Assembly (NCBI RefSeq): GCF_901000735.1
Contig: NC_081543.1
Coordinates: forward strand, 27,919,515 to 27,983,514
Origin: Corylus avellana
Taxonomy: Eukaryota > Streptophyta > Magnoliopsida > Fagales > Betulaceae
Length of the DNA stretch: 64,000 nt
Reading direction: 5' to 3'
This document shows positions 45,967 to 57,650 of this stretch, one piece after another. The first letter of the stretch is position 1; each line of letters opens with the position of its first letter. The position numbers and the translations under genes were made by a program. Under the pieces are notes generated by a model, which searched no databases, was not told the DNA's origin, and saw only the letters and a list, made by a program, of their open reading frames with translations.

Positions 45967-48896
45967 TTAAAAGGTTGACACTTTAGTCTTATCAAAGAAT
46001 AGACCAGAAGGTCCACCTTCAGGCATCAAAGCCAGCATGACAGGACTTTTAGCTCCTTCTTCAACAGTTAAGACCCCAGTGTTGTGATTAATATCTGTCT
46101 TGACATAGCCAGGACCAACTGAGTTAATGGCAATGTTGGGATACTTCATAGCAAGAACCCTTGTAAAAGCATTCACAGCTGCCTTGGAGACAAAATAAGC
46201 AGAAAAATTTGTCGGCCAGCCGTTGACTTGTATCAAATTCTCCTTGACGTCTTCTAGGAACCCTTCCACCACCTTGTCCACTTTCTCTTCTGTGAGGCCA
46301 TCTACATCTCCTAGCTCCTTCCTTGTATTCTCATTTGGGATATGCTGAAATTCCATTGTTGTTAATTAGCACATGTGACATCACTAAAAGTGATGTCACA
46401 GGTGCTAATTAAAAAATAATTATTTTAAAACGTTCAATTTGAAAATAATGCATTCAAAAAAATGCACCATTTTACCCACGATTTGAAAACGAACCGCAAT
46501 TTTTTTAAAACGCACTCTCTAACAATATAATAATGTTGTACCTTTAACTGTCCCAAGGAGGAGGAGACATTTATTATTCTTGCAGAATTGGATAATTGAA
46601 GAAGTGGAATTAGTTCTTTGCTCACTAGCTTCATCCCATAATAATTTGTTCTTATACAATCCGTGGCAGTTTCGAATGTTTGCTTGAAAACTTTCTCCAA
46701 GGATCCGCGATTTCCACCTGCAACCTGTATCATCGTATGCAGTGGTAAATGATGTAGCATATATGTTTGAAATCATTTGAATACTATTTTATTGTGGAGA
46801 AAGTTTTCTTTCGGATCAACCCAATCTAAACTAAAATTGATTTGTTCACATTTTTAATAAAATTAGGGGAAAATGCAAACTTAGTTTTTGTGGTTTACCT
46901 GATTTGTAAATTAGATCTCTGTAGTATCAAAATGAACTCAAAGGTCCCTGAGATATGCCAAAAAAATAATTTACTCGTTCACTGACTTAACAGATTCCGT
47001 TAGTATGACATTGACTAAAATATGACATGTGTCACAATTTTATTAGTTCTGACATATTTACATAATCAAAATCTGTTAAATCAGTTGATGAAATTCTACT
47101 GTAAGGAGTAAATTGTCTTTTTGGTACACCTTAGGGATCCCTGAATTCATTTTGATACCACTGAAGGTTAATTACAAATTAAGTAAACCACAATAACTAA
47201 TTTTGTAATTTTCTCATAAAATTAACCAAGCATGTGGTATCTGTCCTTAGTGCATGTGAAAATGCATATAAGAATAATATACTCTAAAGACATATGTTAA
47301 TTTAATAAATTGTATTTGAGGAATTTCCTTCATTCCTGTTTGAAGTAAAACTTTGTCCTTTTATTTATTTTTATTTTTTGCATTTATGAGACTTTCTTTC
47401 ATACAGTGTGGGAAGGAAAACATTAAACCATATATTATAGTCTACATTTCCACTTAAACACATTATCTTGCAGTAATTAAGTACTTCAAATTTCTGGATT
47501 ATACTCTAAATTTAAAATGCTGATAGAGATTATATTACATTGGGAAACTTACTTCATCATACCCTTGTTTTAAGCCCTCTTGATCTTCTGCGTTGATTAT
47601 GGATCCAGCAATCCCTGCATTGTTTATCTGCAATTTAAAATAATTTCAATAGTAGAGTACTAAATGTGGGATAAGAACAAGACTTCATATAGTTATTGGT
47701 CTTTATTTTTCACCAAGCAAATGACTCTTTTTTCTCATATTCAAAAAAGCCGACGGAGGAGATCACTTATGGCTATTCTATCTAAGTATGACCATAGTAG
47801 TCCTTACTCGCTAAGAGCCGTACAGGGAAAGACCAAGACAATGGGAACCACATATTGTCTCTTAAGTCTGACTAAATCATAACCTGACTTAGTTTCATCA
47901 AGAAATCAGTATGACCCAAAGCAGCTAATACTAATAGGATTGATGATTCTTATTTCAGGAGTTAAACTCTCACCTTAGTACATATCTAAAACCATTTGGA
48001 GAATTTTATTGAGACCACTAGACCACTGCCATTAATGGTAAACCAAATGACTTTATTTTTATCTAAAAAAGATTACATGATTTCATCTTAATTCAAAAGT
48101 ATAGATTGATTAGAAAGGTATCTATATAATTAATCTGCCTTAGACTATTGGATAAGGGCTCATCCATACTTATACTTTTTCGTTTTTCTTTTCTATACTA
48201 TGAACAGGTTGGAAAAGCAGCCTAGTGAAGCAATAGGAAATACACATCCCTGTGAATTTTGATATTCCCATCTACAAGTCAAAGTCATATTCTCCATTAA
48301 AATCAAGTGTCTTACCAAGGATCAGAACATACAATACGGGCAGTTAATATAAGAGGATAGGTGTTCCCTTACCTACTTAAGCAGGTGTCTAGACTATACA
48401 AATCAGTACAAGGCTTATCTACGGTATCCGGTCACGTTAGCCACCCATGCATGCAATACGGGCAACGACTAATTACACCCGATCACAAGTATCGGTGAGT
48501 TGGATTACGTACCAATATGTCAAGCTTCCCAAATTGAGTTTTGATGCAATTTGCAAAAGAAGAAATGCTAGCCTTGTCCCCCACATCAAGTGGATGAAAA
48601 ATCACATCGGAGTATCCAGCAACCTTGAGTTTTTCAACAGCTTCATTTCCCCTCCTCACATCTCTAGCAGTTAATATCACCTTCACCCCATTTGAAGCTA
48701 GCTGCTTACATATTTCAAATCCTATCCCTTTGTTGGCCCCCGTAACAACTGCAATCCTGAAGAAAAAAGTTTGAATCAAAAGCAAAAACAAAGAAATTAA
48801 GGATCGATGTTTCACTGCTTACTACGATATATAATTATATACATCTGAGGTTCATATTAAAACATGTTGTTAAAGATGAAATTACCTCTTCGTCAT
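45967..48896 (-). CDS. SDR copy C, NADPH-dependent carbonyl reductase-like
   Basis: Exons 48886-48896, 48513-48756, 47553-47627, 46542-46724, 45967-46344; 891 bp, 296 aa, all junctions GT-AG and no stop. Motifs: [14 protein letters not shown] cofactor loop, LTARDVRRG, NNAGIAGSI, INVSSSLGQLK, SAYFVSKAAVNAFTR (catalytic Tyr/Lys), [20 protein letters not shown]. The usual VCPG after the active site is VGPG here (Cys to Gly). That position sits near the cofactor and might alter activity, though Gly-Pro-Gly remains. Closest to copy A. Intron 3 carries the shared MULE MITE. Its upstream region is displaced by a 6.7-kb CACTA and a solo LTR, so expression may differ from copy B. Confidence 0.92.
46866..47215. 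mobile_element. MULE-type MITE in intron 3 of copy C
   Basis: About 350 bp, ends GGGGAAAATGCAAAC / GTAATTTTCTC, exact 9-bp TSD ATAAAATTA. Orthologous to 19945-20314 in copy A; somewhat eroded. Confidence 0.85.
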
Positions 48897-48992
48897 GTTA
48901 ATTTGTTGACTTGGTTCTGCAATTCGTTGACGCTTATTTATGGAAGTTTATGGTTTTTCTGTTGTTTGGATGGTTTAAGGTAAGGTTGTGGG

Positions 48993-49001
48993 GTATTTAT
49001 A
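48993..49001 (-). promoter_or_regulatory. TATA box of SDR copy C
   Basis: TATAAATAC on the minus strand, about 100 bp upstream of the ATG and 58 bp from the start of the large CACTA. Confidence 0.75.
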
Positions 49002-49069
49002 GTTGCTCATCTCTATCTAGGTTTTCTACGCATGCAGTGACATCTTCCCAATTGCTATCACTACAAGAA

Positions 49070-49800
49070 ATTAGGTCTTTAGGGGCGACTCAACTAAAGG
49101 TCCTAAAGTGGACGCTGTTGCCAACAGCGTCGACTTTTCGACCCTAAAGGTGTCGACGCTAATAGTCCGACCCTAATGATCAAATGTCTGATTATCAGGG
49201 TCCACTTAAAAGTCGACCCTAATGATCACTTTTAGCGTCCACTTTATCGACCCTAAAAGTCGCAATGTTTTGACCCTAAAGATGATGTAAACGGAAGCGA
49301 AAATCGACCCTAATAATCAAGCATTAGCGTCCACTTTTAGTTAACCATTAGGGTCCACTTTGTCAACCCTAATGGTCCTTTTAAAAAAAAAAATAATAAT
49401 AACTATCAGCGTCCAAACGAAAGTGGACGCTGATAGTTAACCATTAGCGTCCACAAAGTCGACCCTAATGGTCCTAAAAAATTTTAAAAAAAATTAACTA
49501 TCAGCGTCCACTTAGAGTCGACCCTAATGATCACTTTTAGTGTCCACTTGATCGACTCTAAAAGGCGCAATGTTTTGACCCTAAAGATGATGTAAACGAA
49601 AGAATTAGTCGATGCTGATAGTCAAGCATTAGCGTCCACTATTAGTTAACCATTAGGGTCCACTTTGTCGACCCTAATGGTCCTTTAAAAAAATAATAAA
49701 AATAATAACTATCAGCGTCCAAACCAAAGTGGACGCTGATAGTTTAACCATTAGCGTCCAAAAAGTCGACCCTAATGGTCCTAAAAAATCAAAAAAAAAA
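49070..49800. repeat. Left subterminal repeats of the 6.7-kb CACTA
   Basis: Two large units (about 49190-49480 and 49510-49790) built from GTCGACCCTAATGGTC, TATCAGCGTCCAAAC and CATTAGCGTCCACTT, with many inverted partners. The array ends next to GCGATCGATCGCAGAACC. Confidence 0.85.
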
Positions 49801-49843
49801 AATTCTGCGATCGATCGCAGAACCAGGGAACACTGGTATGAGT

Positions 49844-49879
<36 letters not shown>

Positions 49880-52800
49880 TAAATGCCAAAAAGAGCTGAT
49901 CGACCAAAATTTAAAGGCTGAAGTATGAAAATGCTTATTTGAAATTTATCAATTCAAGGCTCAAGAATAAAATCAAACCCTTATTTGAAATTTAATCACC
50001 ACAAGACAGAAGATAACATTCATATTTTCTAATTGAATTCCATTTGTCCAATAACTGAATTAGCTCAATAAAGTTTAGAAAGCGTAGTCAATTCTGCACA
50101 TAAAATACTAATAGAAACAGGTAGGAATGTTCTAATTATAGTAATTGGAGAACAGCTAATCAGATTTTGAATCAAAGCAACTTGTTACCACCAACATTCA
50201 AGTAATGCCCTTTGATTTCACCAATTTCAGCACATTTCCTAGATTAAATCTTCTCTTTCTTTCTCTCTCTCTCATTTTTTTTATGGTCCTTCAAATCTGC
50301 CTCAGTAGCTATAGCAGAGGGAACACACATTCTACTTTGTCTTAGTATTGTATTTGGACTTTGTAATCAATAAATCAATGTAATTATACTAAAAGATGCA
50401 TTTGCTTTTATATATATATAATTTGAAAGATGCATTTTATTCTTGGACGCAAACTATATAAGCATAAACCTCTAAGTTGCAAATGCATTATATATATACA
50501 CCACATATTGAAAACAAAATTGCATTGCGTTCTGAAACATTTCTTTAGCTTATTGTGAATTGCCGTATGAATGATTCTTAAACTCTTTTGGTAAATTTTT
50601 TAGACACAAGAATATACAATGTGCGGCGAAAGGTGTCTACTAGGAGTCTATTCAACTTCTTTAGTTCTCAACTTAGCATATGAATTGCCACAGTCACAAT
50701 TGATTAATAATGACATAAAGAATAACTTTCATTCCCACCTCAAGTTTACCACGGAACCGATGATGTTTAATTTTGTGGGCCATCCATCTATCACATGTGA
50801 CAGTGCAACCAAAAGAAATACAGCTTTATCCCCTTCCATGCAATTCAAAATCAGTAGGAGTTGTTTAGTTGCAAGAATATGAAGGTTCTCCTTGCATCCC
50901 AAATACTGGCAGCATACCCACTCTATCAGGTTTACATGGCAACAAGAAGAACAATTTTGAAAAAATATGAACTACAAACTTACTAACAACCACGCATGAA
51001 TAAAATGAAGTAGCCATATTTACAGCTCAAATGCATGATCCATCTAAAGATAGACACAAAAATTCTCTTAAAAAATAATGAAAGTAAAACTCACCCTCTT
51101 TTTTTGCTTCCTCTCCACTACTCTCTTCTTTTTCTTCTTCATTCTCTTTTTCCTCTTGTTCCTATGCAATGCTGACATCTCCTTATACAGAACCGCCACT
51201 CTCTTTACCTTTTACCCTTTGCTTCAAATCTTCTGATTGTTGATCAATTTTATCATGTTACTATTTCCCACAAACACTTAGACCTTGCATCCTCAGGATG
51301 ATGATACTAAAAGGCAAATGAAAACAATCACTACAAAATACCATTAGAGAGATAAAGGAAAGTTTCAACGAGGAAAACTGTTTGTGGTACTTGAAGTTGA
51401 AATTGCAAAAATATACACATCCCAAGGTCATCCAAATACTGAAAAAAATAAAAAATAAAAAAACAAACAAACAAACAAAAAGAGCAGTTCATATGAATGA
51501 TATCAGCATTATACCAGATACCAAAAGTCAAAATTACTTGGAAGGAAACAACTCTACTAAACACGACTGACATAATATAATCACAAAATGTGATACTTCT
51601 TAATCTTTTATTGAGAGGTTTAATTGATTCTTTGGCTTATTTCAAAACCAGCGCATACCAAAATCATACTCACAAGCATTTTCTTCTTCTTCTTTTGAAT
51701 TGAGAAAACAAAAACAATTAGTTAACAAGTTGCATCACAAATGGACTTACTCTGTTTATAAGTAATACATTTACTAAGATAAAAAGAGAGCACTCAAGTA
51801 CATGGAGATTGTACAAAATTCTCCCAAAAGTTACAATCGAAAATTCCAAAAGGTCAAGGAAGTCCGAAAAAAAAAAAGAAAAAAAAGCAAGACTTCCTAG
51901 GGCAGGCATCCAATCAAACAATGATCTCAAAACACAGGGTTATTATGAGTAAGCTCAACTCCGTTATAATTGAGGACAAGCTAGAGATGGATAAGAACCA
52001 GCAGCAACCTAAAAGATACATGGGATACCCTAAATAGGGAGGAAAAAAATGAAGATAAGTAATTTTCTTTCTTTTAAAAAAAGGTGTTCGTTTCATCGAT
52101 GGAAAATAAACCATAACACAAGCACCTGGCAATCCTCCTACAAATCTACATGTCATTACTGAGATCAGATAACCTAGGAGATGTCATTAGAAAACTTTTT
52201 TTTTAATGGTAAATTACACATGCACCCAGTGGGACTTGAACCCACAACCTGACCCTCCACCTTGCTACAAGAAACACACAAAGTCCTCAAATTCCATATA
52301 AATGATTAAGAACATTTATGAATAGGGTCCCCAAAATAAAATCCCATATCAAGAAACACACAAAATCAAATCAAGAAATTATCCAAAAATCAAAACAACA
52401 CCCATCATTAGCGTTGACCCAATAATCCTCAAATTCCATATACTAGGGGCTTCTACAAAAAACAAATAGGGGCGGGCTTCTAAAATTTTTCATCCCCAAA
52501 TCCAAAATTAGCAAAATACTCTCAAATCAACCATAGGTATGCCAACATGAAGCGTAAATTTCAGAAATATGCACCAAGATTCGAAATTAAACCAAAGCAT
52601 GAGAAAACAGGGTTCCGACGAGAGAGAATTGCAGACAGTAACGAAAAGAGAGAAAAGATGAAGAGGAAGAAAATTTACCTGAAGCTCTTCTTTCTTCCTT
52701 GCTCGGCAACTAGAAAAAGACAAATGTTCATTAGTGAGAAAGACAAATATAAAGATGAGAAAGACAAATTCCGTTTGTCCGTCACTCTCTCTCTCTCTCT

Positions 52801-52990
52801 CTCTCTCTCTTGTGTCGATCTCTCTCTCTCGCTCTAGCTCTCTCTCCTGGTATTGTGCAAAACTGCAGAAGGCAGGCAGAAGGCAGGGGATAACATGAGA
52901 AGAATGGGTTAGAGAGGCGAAGAAGAAAAAAGGGGGAGATACAAAACAAATTTTCCGAAAATTTCACCCGCCGCGCCAATGGATCCCGCC
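49801..52990. other. Cargo region of the 6.7-kb CACTA
   Basis: Complex non-repeat DNA with intron-like stretches. On the minus strand an exon-like frame reads LLVALSHVIDGWPTKLNIIG near 50760-50850, and a Lys/Arg-rich stretch (NKRKKRMKKKKK) near 51110-51170. A CT-rich leader-like stretch at 52780-52850 and GCCGCGCC at 52970-52978 look like a gene start on the minus strand. This suggests a captured host gene, but I do not recognise it. A tRNA-like B-box motif (minus GGTTCAAGTCC) lies near 52225. Confidence 0.45.
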
Positions 52991-53263
52991 TTCTAATTTG
53001 TACGAAACTGACATAGTTTTATATCAGCGTCGACTTAGTCGACGCTGATAACCATACTATCAGCGTCAACCTATAATGTTGAAGCTGATTGTCCACTTTT
53101 TAATTTTTTTTATTTGAACTTATTTAGACAATTATATTAGCTTATTAATTTTATTTTAAGTCAAAATTGATTGAAAAAAAAAAAATATTTAATTTTTTGG
53201 GTCATAATTAGTAAAGTTTTCTATTTTTTATTTGTTAATATATATACATCATTTTGTAGTTTT

Positions 53264-53265
<2 letters not shown>

Positions 53266-53310
<45 letters not shown>
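53266..53310. repeat. (AC)n(AT)n microsatellite
   Basis: Perfect AC run followed by AT run inside the CACTA. Confidence 0.95.
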
Positions 53311-53394
53311 GGACAAAGTTTTTCTCCAAAATGGGTTGGAAGAATTTCTTTTCACCTAATCTATAAAAATTACATGTATTTATTGAACATGTAA

Positions 53395-54540
53395 GATGCA
53401 CATGTTCGATTGAACCTTCAATTGTATCCAGTTGGATCGATCAATTAATCTTATCACGATCAATCAAACTAATTCACTAGGATCGATCAGATGTTCGATC
53501 GAGCCATCAATTTTTTCAAGTTTGATTGATCATTTGATCCTATCACAATAAATCGAACTAATTCACTAGGATTGATCGGATGTTCGATTAAACATTTGAT
53601 CTTATCACGATCAATCGAACTAATTCATTAGGATCGATCGGATGTTTGATCGATCATTTGATCCTATCACAATCAATCGAACTAATTCATTAGGATCGAT
53701 CGGATGTTTGATCGATCATTTGATCCTATCACGATCAATTGAACTAATTCATTAGGATCGATCTCAATCGAACTAATTCATTAGGATCGCTCGGATGTTT
53801 GATCGAACATTTAATCCTATCACGATCAATCGAACTAATTCAGTAGGATCGATCGGGCATTTGATTCTATCATGATCAATCGAACTAATTCATTATGATC
53901 GATCAGATGTTTGATCAAACGATTGATCCTATCGCGATCAATCGAACTAATCTATTAGGATCGATCGGATGTTTGATTGATCATTTAATCATATCACGAT
54001 CAATCGAACTAATTCATTATGATCGATCGGATGTTTGATCGAACATTTGATCCCATTACGATCGATCAGACTAATATGTAATAGTATCGATCAGAATTGA
54101 TTTTATCAGATGTTCGATTGAACCTTCAATCATGTCAAGTTTTATTGATTGTATCCCGATCAATTTAAGTAATGCACTAATATAATATAAAATGCTTAGA
54201 CTTCAATTCAATGTTCGATCGAACATTTAATTTGTTTGAATTTTGTTCGATCATTTGATCTTATCACGATCGATCGAATGAATGCACTAGGTAGCACCAA
54301 TCGGATATTTGATCAAACCTTCAATTTCAATTGTTTCAATTATTTGATCTTATCACGATCAATCGAACTAATTCATTATGATTGATCGGATATTCGATCA
54401 AACCTTCAATTTTAATTGTTTCAAGTTTGATCGATCATTTGATCCTATCATGATCGATTGAACAAATGTACTATGATCAAACGGATGTTTGAACGAACCT
54501 TTAATTTCAATTGTTTCAATTTTGATTGTCACTTGATCCT
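53395..54540. repeat. 62-bp GATCGATC satellite inside the CACTA
   Basis: About 18 units of 62 bp (GATCTTATCACGATCAATCG, AACTAATTCATTAGGATCG, ATCGGATGTTTGATCGATCA). Units are locally very uniform in the centre and more degenerate at the edges. The reverse complement matches 1-390. Confidence 0.92.
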
Positions 54541-54609
54541 ATCATTTCGTTGTATCACTATCAAAGTTGTTGTACATTATGCAATAAAAATTAAAATAAA
54601 ATTAAAGTA

Positions 54610-54623
54610 TATATATATATATA

Positions 54624-54658
<35 letters not shown>
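54610..54658. repeat. (TA)n(TG)n microsatellite
   Basis: Pure TA then TG run between the satellite and the palindromes. Confidence 0.95.
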
Positions 54659-54663
<5 letters not shown>

Positions 54664-54679
54664 CTTTTAACATTCTGTG

Positions 54680-54760
54680 ACTGCGATCGATCGCACATTG
54701 GGTGCGATCGATCGCAGTCACAGGATGTACACCTTCGTATATTTTGTGACTGCGATCGAT
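54680..54760. repeat. GCGATCGATCGC palindromes beside the gap
   Basis: Two perfect copies (TGCGATCGATCGCA types) and the start of a third, which runs into the N gap. Confidence 0.85.
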
Positions 54761-54860
54761 NNNNNNNNNNNNNNNNNNNNNNNNNNNNNNNNNNNNNNNN
54801 NNNNNNNNNNNNNNNNNNNNNNNNNNNNNNNNNNNNNNNNNNNNNNNNNNNNNNNNNNNN
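54761..54860. other. Assembly gap (100 N)
   Basis: Exactly 100 N, a conventional gap of unknown size, between palindromes and subterminal repeats. The CACTA length is therefore approximate. Confidence 1.
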
Positions 54861-54875
54861 TTTTTTATTTTTTTT

Positions 54876-55780
54876 TAATTCTTCTACGCACTCTTTAGGG
54901 TCGACTTTTGTCGACCCTAATGCTTAACTATTAGGGTCGACTCTCAAAGTCGACCCTAATAATAGGTCAATAGCGTCCACTCTTAGTGGACGCTATTGGT
55001 CATCAAATTTATTTTTTTAATTTTTTTTAATTCTTCTACGCACTCTTTAGGGTCGACTTTTGTCGACCCTAATGCCTAACTATTAGGGTCGACTCTCAAA
55101 GTCGACCCTAATAATAGGTCAATAGCGTCCACTCTCAGTGGACGCTATTGGTCATCAAATTTATTTTTTTAATTTTTTTTTAATTCTTCTACGCACTCTT
55201 TAGGGTCGACTTTGTCGACCCTAGTGCCTAACTATTAGGGTCGACTCTCAAAGTCGACCCTAATAATAGGTCAATAGCGTCCACTCTTAGTGGACGCTAT
55301 TGGTCATCAAATTTATTTTTTTAAATTTTTTTTTAATTCTTCTACGCACTCTTTAGGGTCGACTTTTGTCGACCCTAATGCCTAACTATTAGGGTCGACT
55401 CTCAAAGTCGACCCTATTGAGCTTTTATGTGATTTTTTTTTCTTTTTTTCTTTTTTTTTTTCCATCTTTCAGCGTCCACTTAAGTGGACGCTATTGGTTA
55501 AGTATTAGGGTCGACTATTGTCGACCCTAAAAGTTTTTTTTTTCGCCGCTTAAAGTTTTCCCGCCCCTAGGATAATTCCCGCGCGTATATTAGGGTCGAC
55601 TTATTAGCGTCCACTGTAAAGTGGACGCTAATAGTCAACTTTTCGACCCATTATTAGCGTCTACTTCGAGGTGGACGCTAATACGGAACTATTAGGGGCG
55701 ACTTTGAAAGTCGCCCCTAATAGTTGAGTATTAGGGGCGACTTTTGAGTCGCCCCTAATAAGTCGCCCCTGATGAGTATC
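54876..55780. repeat. Right subterminal repeats of the 6.7-kb CACTA
   Basis: Four units of about 153 bp starting CTTCTACGCACTCTTTAGGG (54881, 55033, 55187, 55339). Each has three nested hairpins: GGTCGACTTTTGTCGACC, GGTCGACTCTCAAAGTCGAC, and AGCGTCCACTCTTAGTGGAC. Further variants run up to the terminus with GGGGCGACTTTTGAGTCGCC. Confidence 0.9.
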
Positions 55781-55835
55781 TTTCTTGTAGTGTATCTTGC
55801 TTGGCTACGTATACTGTGACATCTATAGAGCTAAG

Positions 55836-56682
55836 TGTTGTAATATTTGTTACAAACATTCATTTTTAAGTTATTTGGAAATGTTTTATCATTTGATAAT
55901 ATCTTCTTAAAGGTTTTTATGAGAAATAAAAATCATCTTTAACCATTTTGATTTATAACCGTTTGTATTTATTACTTGGTTATAAGATATAACTTTTATG
56001 ACCGTTAGTGTTTATTACTTGATTATGAGATATAACTTTTATGACCATTTGTATTTATTACTTGGTTATGACTTATTAAATAAAAATTAGTTTTAATTGA
56101 TTTTTACCGTTTTGACCGTTAGTCTTTAACAAGTTTTATTGTAGTTTGACCATTTTGTTATTAACAAATGTTTTATTGTTTTTGTTGTTATGACCATTTG
56201 GACATTATAAAAAGAAAAGAAAACATCCACAATCCCATGGTAGAGTGAGCTTGCAACAAGAAAGAAAGAAAGGCAAACTCATTTTCTTTATAAAAGAGTT
56301 TTGTCCTATTTTAGAAGATCAATTGCATACAATTCTATTCTATTCAATTTCTATTTTCTCTTTGCGGTTTTTTTTTAAGAAGATCAAAGGGTTGTTCTAC
56401 TAGTCTTCGTTATTGGAAGTGCGTCCTTAACGAAGGTAGACGCTGTAGTCTAATCCTGGGAGGTTGCGTGTCAAAGGATCCGATCGCACCGAGTTATACA
56501 CTCCGGGAGGCACGAATCAACCTTTAAGGACAACGCTCTTGCGTGATTCTATAGCACATTGTGAGATCTTTCCATACTCTACTTTTCATCTCTTGTATTT
56601 TATTTATTTTATTGTTAATTTTTAGATTGCCATGATTTTATATCAATGAGAATTTGTGCACCATCCAAAATTATTTCCAACA
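55836..56682 (+). mobile_element. Solo LTR upstream of SDR copy C
   Basis: 847 bp, TGTTGTAATATTTG...TTATTTCCAACA, flanked by exact TSD CTAAG (55831-55835, 56683-56687). No internal domain, so it is a solo LTR left by LTR-LTR recombination. Flanks rejoin in register with the A-block sequence near 26185. Confidence 0.9.
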
Positions 56683-56687
56683 CTAAG

Positions 56688-57310
56688 TTTAAGACTTGTT
56701 ACGTATACTGTGACGTCTATTAACTTTTGTGAGCAAGACAAAGAAACAGACATGGAATGGGATATAGTTCTAACATTTTCTCTCAATTTCAAGGTTGAAG
56801 CTTGAATTTGGAAAAAAAAAATGGATTAATTTTTGTTTTTTTTTTGAACAGGATATGGTTCGGCAAGCATAATAAAGAAGACTATGAGCTCTACAACCAT
56901 CAATGAGATACGCGAACACGAGTTATCAACCTTAATTATCGCCATATGTGTATCAGCCAAGACGGTCTGATCATGATTTTTCGAAGTCTCTTTAGATCCC
57001 ATTTTCTTGTTCCTTTCCTTTTCTTTTCCTACCTTCCCCGAAGCAGTACTCTCGTACTCTTAAAGTATTTTAAGGAATATCTTATTCATGTTATTTTTGT
57101 CTTAATAACACTTAAGGTGTTGTTGTGTTCTATTTTGTCAAGCATTATAGTGGGGAAGGCTGCGGAGCCCCCCTATGGAGAAAAGTAGATAATTTAGTAT
57201 AACCTGAAGTAGTTTTGTGGCCAAAGTCAAGTCACGTGGCCTTTTCAGTCCATAAATGTATTATAGGTTAAGTTAGAGGGTTTGATGTTTTGGCTGAAAT
57301 AGGAGACTTA
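56688..57310. other. Intergenic, no gene seen
   Basis: 56690-56760 matches 26190-26260. The stretch 57190-57300 (TTTTGTGGCCAAAGTCAAG) has a diverged copy at 59128-59225. Confidence 0.5.
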
Positions 57311-57650
57311 ATCATTACTTTAACACTTCTCTTTATGTGTGAGCTTAAAATCATTTTTAATAGGTGAGGTCCAACCCGTAGAATATTTAATTTAAATGGG
57401 GGGTGAATTGACGGAGTCAAGGTTCGATCCTAGGACCTTTGACTCTAATAACCAAGCTAAATCACTACTTTTACCATAAGCTTAGATGTTGAATATTTAA
57501 TTTAAATGGGAGTGATTTGACGGAGTTAAGGTTCAATCTTATGACCATCGGCTTTGATACCATATTAAATTACCAGTTATCCTAAAAGTTTAAGCTAATA
57601 AAAAGAGGTAAATTTAATAACTTAATTATTAGTTTAATACTCCCCTTCAT
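57310..57650 (-). mobile_element. Degenerate TRIM in reverse orientation
   Basis: On the minus strand an LTR-like end (GGTAATTTAATA) is followed by TGGTATCAAAGCC, a primer-binding-like site, then an interior like the TRIM at 22261-23515. The plus-strand segment AATATTTAATTTAAATGGG occurs twice (57380, 57491). Boundaries are approximate. Confidence 0.6.

Larger units (their letters stand above)
49059..55792. mobile_element. 6.7-kb CACTA with internal satellite, upstream of copy C
   Basis: 6734 bp from CACTACAAGAAATTAGG to CTTTCTTGTAGTG, TSD TAT (49056-49058, 55793-55795). Both ends carry hairpin-rich subterminal repeats (GTCGACCCTAAT, AGCGTCCACT, GGGGCGACT). Inside are a non-repetitive segment (49.9-52.98 kb), a 62-bp satellite (53395-54540) and GCGATCGATCGC palindromes on both sides. 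No transposase found, so it must rely on another element. Copies A and B have the uninterrupted site (GCTATCTTGC at 26111). Confidence 0.93.

Noticed and set aside
52200..52265. A second SINE inside the CACTA
   Set aside because: A B-box-like motif is present, but I could not find an A box, tail or TSD.
54876..55480. CRISPR-like array of regular repeats
   Set aside because: Repeats are ~153 bp with hairpins and no unique spacers, in plant DNA, inside a CACTA end.
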